From NCBI GenBank assembly GCA_944548615.1, contig OX155955.1, positions 10,845,921-10,909,920 on the forward strand: a stretch of DNA of 64,000 nucleotides, written 5' to 3'. A program made the position numbers and the translations under genes. Positions 58,861-64,000 of this stretch are shown piece after piece. Source of the DNA: Micropterix aruncella. Lineage: Eukaryota; Arthropoda; Insecta; Lepidoptera; Micropterigidae. Under the pieces are notes generated by a model. It ran no database searches. It saw only the letters and a program-made list of their open reading frames with translations, and was not told the origin of the DNA. The first letter of the stretch is position 1. Each line of letters starts with the position of its first letter.

Positions 58861-59090
58861 TTATTTATTTATTTATTTTATTTATTTATTTATTTATAAC
58901 GTACAAGAACAAAAAAATACAAGGACATGCATACTGTTGTACATGAGGAATAATTAAGAACAAACATTATTATAGCGAAAAACATAGCTCTATGCATATA
59001 AATATGCTAGCATATCCGAATGAGGCGAAATCGCACAACCAACTAGACCTAGAAGGTCTGTCTCTGGCTGTGCTGTGTTATACCAACTGT
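58861..59090 (-). mobile_element. LINE 3' UTR with strong stem-loop and (AAAT)n tail
   Basis: Read on the minus strand, GCACAGCCA pairs with TGGTTGTGC over nine positions including one G-U, enclosing an inner hairpin AGACCT-TCT-AGGTCT. A (TTTA)n run at 58861-58896 is the tail. It lies tail to tail with the 58140-58832 LINE. Confidence 0.65.
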
Positions 59091-59575
59091 ATTTTTGTAA
59101 CTCGCGAACTGACGAAGGTGATCAATTTTAAATATTTCTAAATCTAACAAATGTGTTGTTTACACAAATTAAAGTAAAATTTAAAGTAGAAAAAATAAAT
59201 ATATATGTATGCAATTAAGGGCTAAAAGTAAAGTAAACATTGCGAAGCCTATAAACCCAAATGGGAGTCAATGTATTATTTTTCTATACGCTACCTACGA
59301 TAACTCGAGAACGCGTTAGGTTACACTAATAGGTTTTTTTATTATATAACTTAAACCAAATCTCAGACTTACATGGCTTTAGGTACCACTCTACTAGACG
59401 AATGACTGTTCTAGAGTTATAGTAACTATTTGTATAGTATATATGTGTATTAAAAAACGGCAAAGCAGTGAATAGTAGTAGTAGTAGGTAGTAGATTGAG
59501 TGGGGGGCTTGTTTCCAGCCCTTGATGTCACCTAGATCTGTAAGGTCTTTTGTAACTACCCACTGTGTGGTTAGG

Positions 59576-61024
59576 TCAGTGGTCAGCTAGTAGCCCGGTA
59601 CTTCTTACCAGTCCAAGTAGGTCACTGACCTTCAAGTTGGGCAGATCGCTGGGTTCGAGAAAGGCTCGTCCCAGTAAACTGTGTCTTTTGGCGGTGAGCC
59701 CTGGACAGCGACCAACAATGTGTATGCTGTCTTCAGGTTCCTCGCCACATATTCGGCAATCCTTGCTCTCAGTCAAGCCAAGGTTGAATAGATGAGCTCT
59801 AAGGGTCGTGTGTCCGGTGAGGAGACCGATAGTGGTTCTAAGGTTCTTCTTGCTCATGTCAAGTAGGGCCTTGGTTTTCTTCTGTAGTGGTTGATCCATC
59901 ATGGCTTTTGCCTGGCGACATCCCTGACTCTGTTTCCAGGAAGCCCGATGTTCCTGTTCCAAGCAGTCCCTGATGATTTTCTTACCTGTAGCGAAGGGGA
60001 CCCCTACAGCTGGCTCCACTGGGCATTCCAGTGTGCCCGGTTTTGCCAGTCTGTCGGCCTCTTCGTTTCCGGGTATGCCTTGGTGACCCGGTATCCATAT
60101 TAGGGTGATTTTGTTGGATTTTCCCAATTTGTTGAGCTCCTGCATGCAGTCCCAGACCACAGAAGATTCTGTGGTGGCTTTAGCCAGAGCGTCCAGTGCT
60201 GCTCTGCTGTCAGAGCAGATGACGATTTATCTGTTTTTCACCTCAAGTCGACTTTGTAGTTTTATGCATTCCAATATGGCAAATACCTCGGCTTGGAAAA
60301 CCGTGGCGTATTGTCCAAGGGGGATGCTGATTCCGTGGTTAGTTTTGGGTCCATACACGCCTGCCCCAAAACGTCCATTTGTTCCTGAGCCGTCGGTGAA
60401 CCAGGCGTCTGCGTTGTGGCTTTGAAGCCACTGCGGATTTTTCCATTCTTCCCTGGTGGGGATTAGGATTTTATAGGATTTCTCTACCGATTTTTTTTTT
60501 CCGTAGTCGATCCTGGGTCAGAGTGATGGGCTTTTGTGGAGGAGGTTTAGCTCAGGATGATTGTGCCCTCCTCGCTTCCACTCGCCCAAACACTTCAGTC
60601 TGTATGCTGTAAGTCTGGCGGAGTGGATGATGAGCTTGGCCAGAGGCGGGCAGCAGAGTGCCACCTCTAATCCCGCTGTTGGGGTGGTCTTCATGACGCC
60701 AGTTGCAGCCCTCAGGTAGTTACCTTGAAGGCTTTTAAGCATTTTTAATGTCTCAAGCTTTTTCACCCTGGACCACCAGACTATTGCAGCATAGGTTAGT
60801 CTAGGCAGCAGTACTGCCCTGTAGAGCCATAAGGCGACCCTGGGTTTGAACCCCCAGATTTTTCCCATGACTCTTTTGCACGTCCACAAAGAGGCATAGA
60901 AGGTTGTTCTCTTGCGCTCGAGGTGGTGCTTCCAATTGAGCTTTGGGTCTAGATAGACTCCAAGGTATTTGACTACTGTAGCGTATTCTATCTCCTTATC
61001 CCATGTCACAGCTCCCCAATAAGG
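59576..61024 (-). pseudogene. LINE polyprotein fragment: RT thumb, RNase H, zinc knuckle
   Basis: One continuous minus frame of about 480 codons carries the C-terminal RT/connection region (VVKYLGVYLDPKLNWKHH, then YAAIVWWSRVKKLETLK). It continues with a complete RNase H domain with its acidic residues in place (FTDGSGTNGRFG, QAEVFAILE, ICSDSRAALD, HQGIPGNEEADRLAK) and a terminal C-x2-C-x-H-C type knuckle (CRICGEEPEDSIHIVGRCPG). Two nonsense codons interrupt it: TGA at 60518-60520 and TAA at 60227-60229. No frameshift is seen. The RT catalytic core and endonuclease are lost by 5' truncation. It probably belongs to an RNase H-bearing clade (I/LOA/R1-like). Confidence 0.85.
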
Positions 61025-61452
61025 CTAGTTTTTTTTAATGGGTAACTATCATTATTGTATATATATTTGTGTTATATTACTACTGTTATTATTAATACTT
61101 ATTACCCTAACCTATATGTTTACTATATTAACTGGCTTGATTAACGCTAATAATGTGTACTTACTTCTTAACCTATTCTAACCTAACTTAACCTATATTA
61201 ACTAGCTTAATTTACACTCATAAATTATTACACTAAATAGACGATTTACAATAGATGAATGCACTTATTTCATAACTACCATAGTCTACTTTGATATACG
61301 GTAAATATATTATTATACTTCATTTTAGTAACGATTACACTAATGAATAATTACACTAGTTGGTGAGTTGATACGCAGTTCATAAGTCTTTAAAATTATA
61401 TTTTTATCGACTCATACGTCTACTGCTACTATAACAGCCGCGCGTCCGGACG

Positions 61453-61552
61453 TCTATGCTTTTGCCTATCTATCTTAATATGTATGGTCTATGGTTTTGC
61501 CTAACTATCTTAATATGTATGGTCTATGCTTTTGCCTAACTATCTTAATATA
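61453..61552 (+). repeat. Three 35-bp tandem repeats
   Basis: Units at 61453-61487, 61488-61522 and 61523-61552 (partial) share TTTTGCCTAACTATCTTAAT with one or two changes each. Confidence 0.9.
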
Positions 61553-62164
61553 GACAACAGTACCGCGTAGTACTAATTAAGTAATATTGCAAATTATAAA
61601 ACTGTATTCGAGTTCGCCAACTCTTATGCAAATTTAGGTGATATCAATAAGCTATAGAATCTTCTAATTTGTGACGGCAAGATCGTTAAACATATTTATC
61701 AAAATCTCTCGCTGTAGTTTCAGCCATTAAAAATTCATGGTTATGAATTCGTTATGAATCACATTGGTTATGAATAATAGCAAAATAACGCATGAAAGAC
61801 GTAACCGTGAACCTGATTTAATCCCAGTAGTTATCATTGACCTCAGGCGCGTTGCCAAATATTTGGAATTCGACACAAATATTTAATCAGTGGATGTGCG
61901 ACTTGTGCATTAAATAATTGATATTCGCTCTTTTGCAACTGACGTTTTGCGTACCTTTAGGGATTTTACGCTACGGAAGCAAAAAACGGCAAAGCAGTGA
62001 ATAAATCGAGACACTTTTATTTGTATGAACAATCCATTGGCCCATGGAAGTAATGGGCATTTATTTGCACCAAAATAAAAAAATTAAATGGGATGCAATG
62101 CGTTTGCGTTCGTTTTTCTTTATTGTTTTTTATAGTCTTGGCGTTTTTCATAGTCTTCATTTAA

Positions 62165-62310
62165 TGAAATTAAATTAAATTAAATTAAAAATACCTTTAT
62201 TATACGAAAAATAATTACATTGGTAAAGAAAACTTAAATTCTATTTTAACTTAGTACAAACGGCGGGCTTAACGTTTTGCGATTTCTTACAGCCAACCGT
62301 TGTATTATTA
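62165..62310 (-). mobile_element. LINE 3' UTR with (AATTT)n tail
   Basis: An AAATTAAATTAAATTAAA run is followed by AATACCTTTATTATACGAA and a segment with ACGGCGGGCTTAACGTTTTG. This is a layout common to minus-strand LINE 3' ends. No coding part is present. Confidence 0.5.
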
Positions 62311-63125
62311 AATAAAAAGGCAGACTTCATTTAAGGGCAGGCTATGAAGCATCAATCGGTTTTGGTAGGCTTTCTTTCCGAAATTGATTTATGCTTCGAT
62401 TCGTTTGGGAGCAAGCCACAAGATGGCATTAGTATCTTATTTTCACAAAAAAGGACATTAATCGTTTTTCTTCGTGACCCTTCACTTGTCCTTACGTGAG
62501 ACCGGTTGAGAATCCAGTATGGACGAAAAAACTCTGCGGTGACTTTGACGCATACTTTAAACTATACTTATATAAAACTAAATGCAATGAATAATATAAG
62601 ATTTGAAAATAAAAAAAAAATAAAAGAACATAATAGAAATAGAAAACAAAATTTGTACATCGCACTGATACTGAACGGGAATGTGGACAGTGTTTTTTTA
62701 TCTCGCCCGAAAAACTCTTTGAATCGAATTAAAAACTGACACCAGGCGGAGAATAGGCACTCACACTTTCTCGAGCGTTCTCGGATATTCTCGCCTTGAG
62801 TCTGTAGGCGGTGTGAAAAAGCAACAATACAAAGATTTTAGAAATATTTCATTACATTTAAAACCACATTTTACAACCGTGTCGATTACTTTACGAGATT
62901 TATATAATTTGCAACATTCTTATCGTATTTCGCTCTCTGACGTAATTAACCTTAGTCCGTACGTCAATCCGCGGATTTAGGTAAAATATAAAATAAATAG
63001 TCGGCACCATGTAAACCCAAAACCATATTTTCGTAGGATTACATTGCAGAAATATTACCGATTATATAATATTAAATTATATAGAAATAGGTAAATAAAG
63101 GTACAAAGTACAATTTAATTTTTAT
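62311..63125. other. No supported feature
   Basis: AT-rich. Nothing recognised. Confidence 0.4.
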
Positions 63126-63127
63126 AA

Positions 63128-63490
63128 CCTCCTAAACACTGTGAAAATTATGGTGAGAAAATCAGTGAAAACGTTCAAAAAAGCTTTTCCTGGTATTACT
63201 ATTCTCATGCTTTTAAAACATTTGTCGACAAACGTAACCTATTTAATCTCAAAGAAGACAAGCCAACAAACGTTCTTATTTCGATGAAAAGTTCTTTCGA
63301 TGAAAAGTCGACTGAAAAGGTAATAAAATCCGAAAGATTTTCAACTCTTTTATGGGATTCATCAATTTATGACTTCAATGTTGATACAGGGTTATACCAT
63401 TTTAAAAAATCCTTATTTAAATATCATAAAGCCGTTTTGGCTCGTTTTTACCGATATTTCTCTGCGTATTATTACTCACACGATTTATAA
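63128..63490 (+). other. Open frame of 120 codons, unassigned
   Basis: Stop-to-stop frame 63128-63490 with an internal ATG at 63284. It is lysine-, phenylalanine- and tyrosine-rich, for example FKYHKAVLARFYRYF near the end. It could be a terminal exon, but a frame of this length is within chance expectation for 64 kb of AT-rich DNA. No motif recognised. Confidence 0.15.
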
Positions 63491-64000
63491 AATTATTGAA
63501 TAAAATATTTACTATACATGGAACTTTAGACATATAACATTTATAGTTGAAACATTTCTACTTATACGTATCATTTTGGTTATGCCATGTGTTGTATATT
63601 TTATTTTCCCAGTAACCACGCGAAGTTGCAACTCTGTCGTAATGCCAGTAGCATATTAATCACCTAATAGCATGGTTTAGATATTTATTTACTTTATTGT
63701 GCTCAGCGCAAATACAGATTGAGAGATTTTGATGAACGAGTAATAACGTGACCCTCAAACGAAATTAAAAAATCGAGCAAAATAAAGCAAGCATAATTTA
63801 AATATCAGTTTCCATTATTCATCTTTTAAAATGCACCGACGTACATGGCATATTGACCTCTGCATTTACCGAAACGAATGCATTGTTGCCAGCGGGTTTA
63901 TCTTCAAAATTCTCAACAAAAAAAGTGACATTTATTATCTAACTTCTGCATATTTGTAAATTAGGCGTAATAAAAATGGAAGTTTTTATTCATTGACATT
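63491..64000. other. No supported feature
   Basis: AT-rich to the end of the window. No recognised element. Confidence 0.45.

Larger units (their letters stand above)
59475..61980 (-). mobile_element. RT/RNase H LINE insertion between 23-bp direct repeats
   Basis: Identical 23-bp direct repeats beginning AAAAAACGGC (59452-59474 and 61981-62003) flank about 2.5 kb. The minus-strand 3' end carries a (CTA)n tail next to the repeat, as expected for target-primed reverse transcription. The coding part covers 59576-61024. The remaining 950 bp up to 61980 are non-coding, AT-rich and include a 35-bp tandem repeat. Confidence 0.7.

Noticed and set aside
61100..61205. Telomere-like CCTAA motifs
   Set aside because: The AACCTA units are irregular and interspersed. 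No tandem TTAGG/CCTAA array is present.
63128..63490. 120-codon open frame as a real exon
   Set aside because: A frame of this length is expected about once by chance in 64 kb of such AT-rich DNA. There is no strong splice site or recognised motif.

Overview
The window looks like gene-poor, AT-rich nuclear DNA from an insect, most likely a moth or butterfly (Lepidoptera). It holds no rRNA gene, no clear tRNA gene, no CRISPR array and no operon. It contains decayed LINE 3' ends, Helitron-like elements of the Lepidoptera type (A|TC start, CTAG|T end), a tRNA-derived SINE, many MITEs and simple repeats. I found no complete host protein gene. Almost every longer reading frame that can be explained belongs to a transposable element; most of the rest fit chance.

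Layout. At 0-10 kb there are microsatellites, RTE-like and CR1/jockey-like LINE 3' ends, and long unassigned stretches. At 10-28 kb there is a dense set of repeats. The most striking is a GC-rich retroposon-like family of about 660 bp (family A at 10.6, 24.5, 27.3 and 57.1 kb; diverged relatives B at 17.5, 24.2-25.6 and 47.8 kb), alongside Helitrons, MITEs and a SINE. At 28.3-29.5 kb a TATA/CRE promoter-like region precedes a possible two-exon reading frame. At 30-46 kb there are a mariner relic, a Penelope-like or foldback family with a perfect 89-bp-arm palindrome, a PIF/Harbinger deletion derivative with a transposase remnant, a CpG-rich patch, a hAT MITE with an 8-bp target duplication, and a LINE whose 3' UTR carries a tandem duplication with very long (TA)n tracts. 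At 46-58 kb there are more MITEs, a 120-bp coding-length tandem repeat and nested retroposons. At 58-62 kb two LINE 3' ends sit tail to tail, followed by a 5'-truncated RT plus RNase H LINE lying between perfect 23-bp direct repeats.

The main results are structural. (1) The roughly 660-bp GC-rich family is flanked by 11-14 bp direct repeats in four copies, and one copy is nested inside a relative. This points to retroposition rather than cut-and-paste. (2) Several related LINE 3' UTRs share a stem-loop whose outer helix changes by compensatory or wobble substitutions, as expected for an RT recognition structure. (3) Nested and empty-site comparisons give clean target duplications for several MITEs. 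Family names come from remembered motifs and termini and were not checked by database search.
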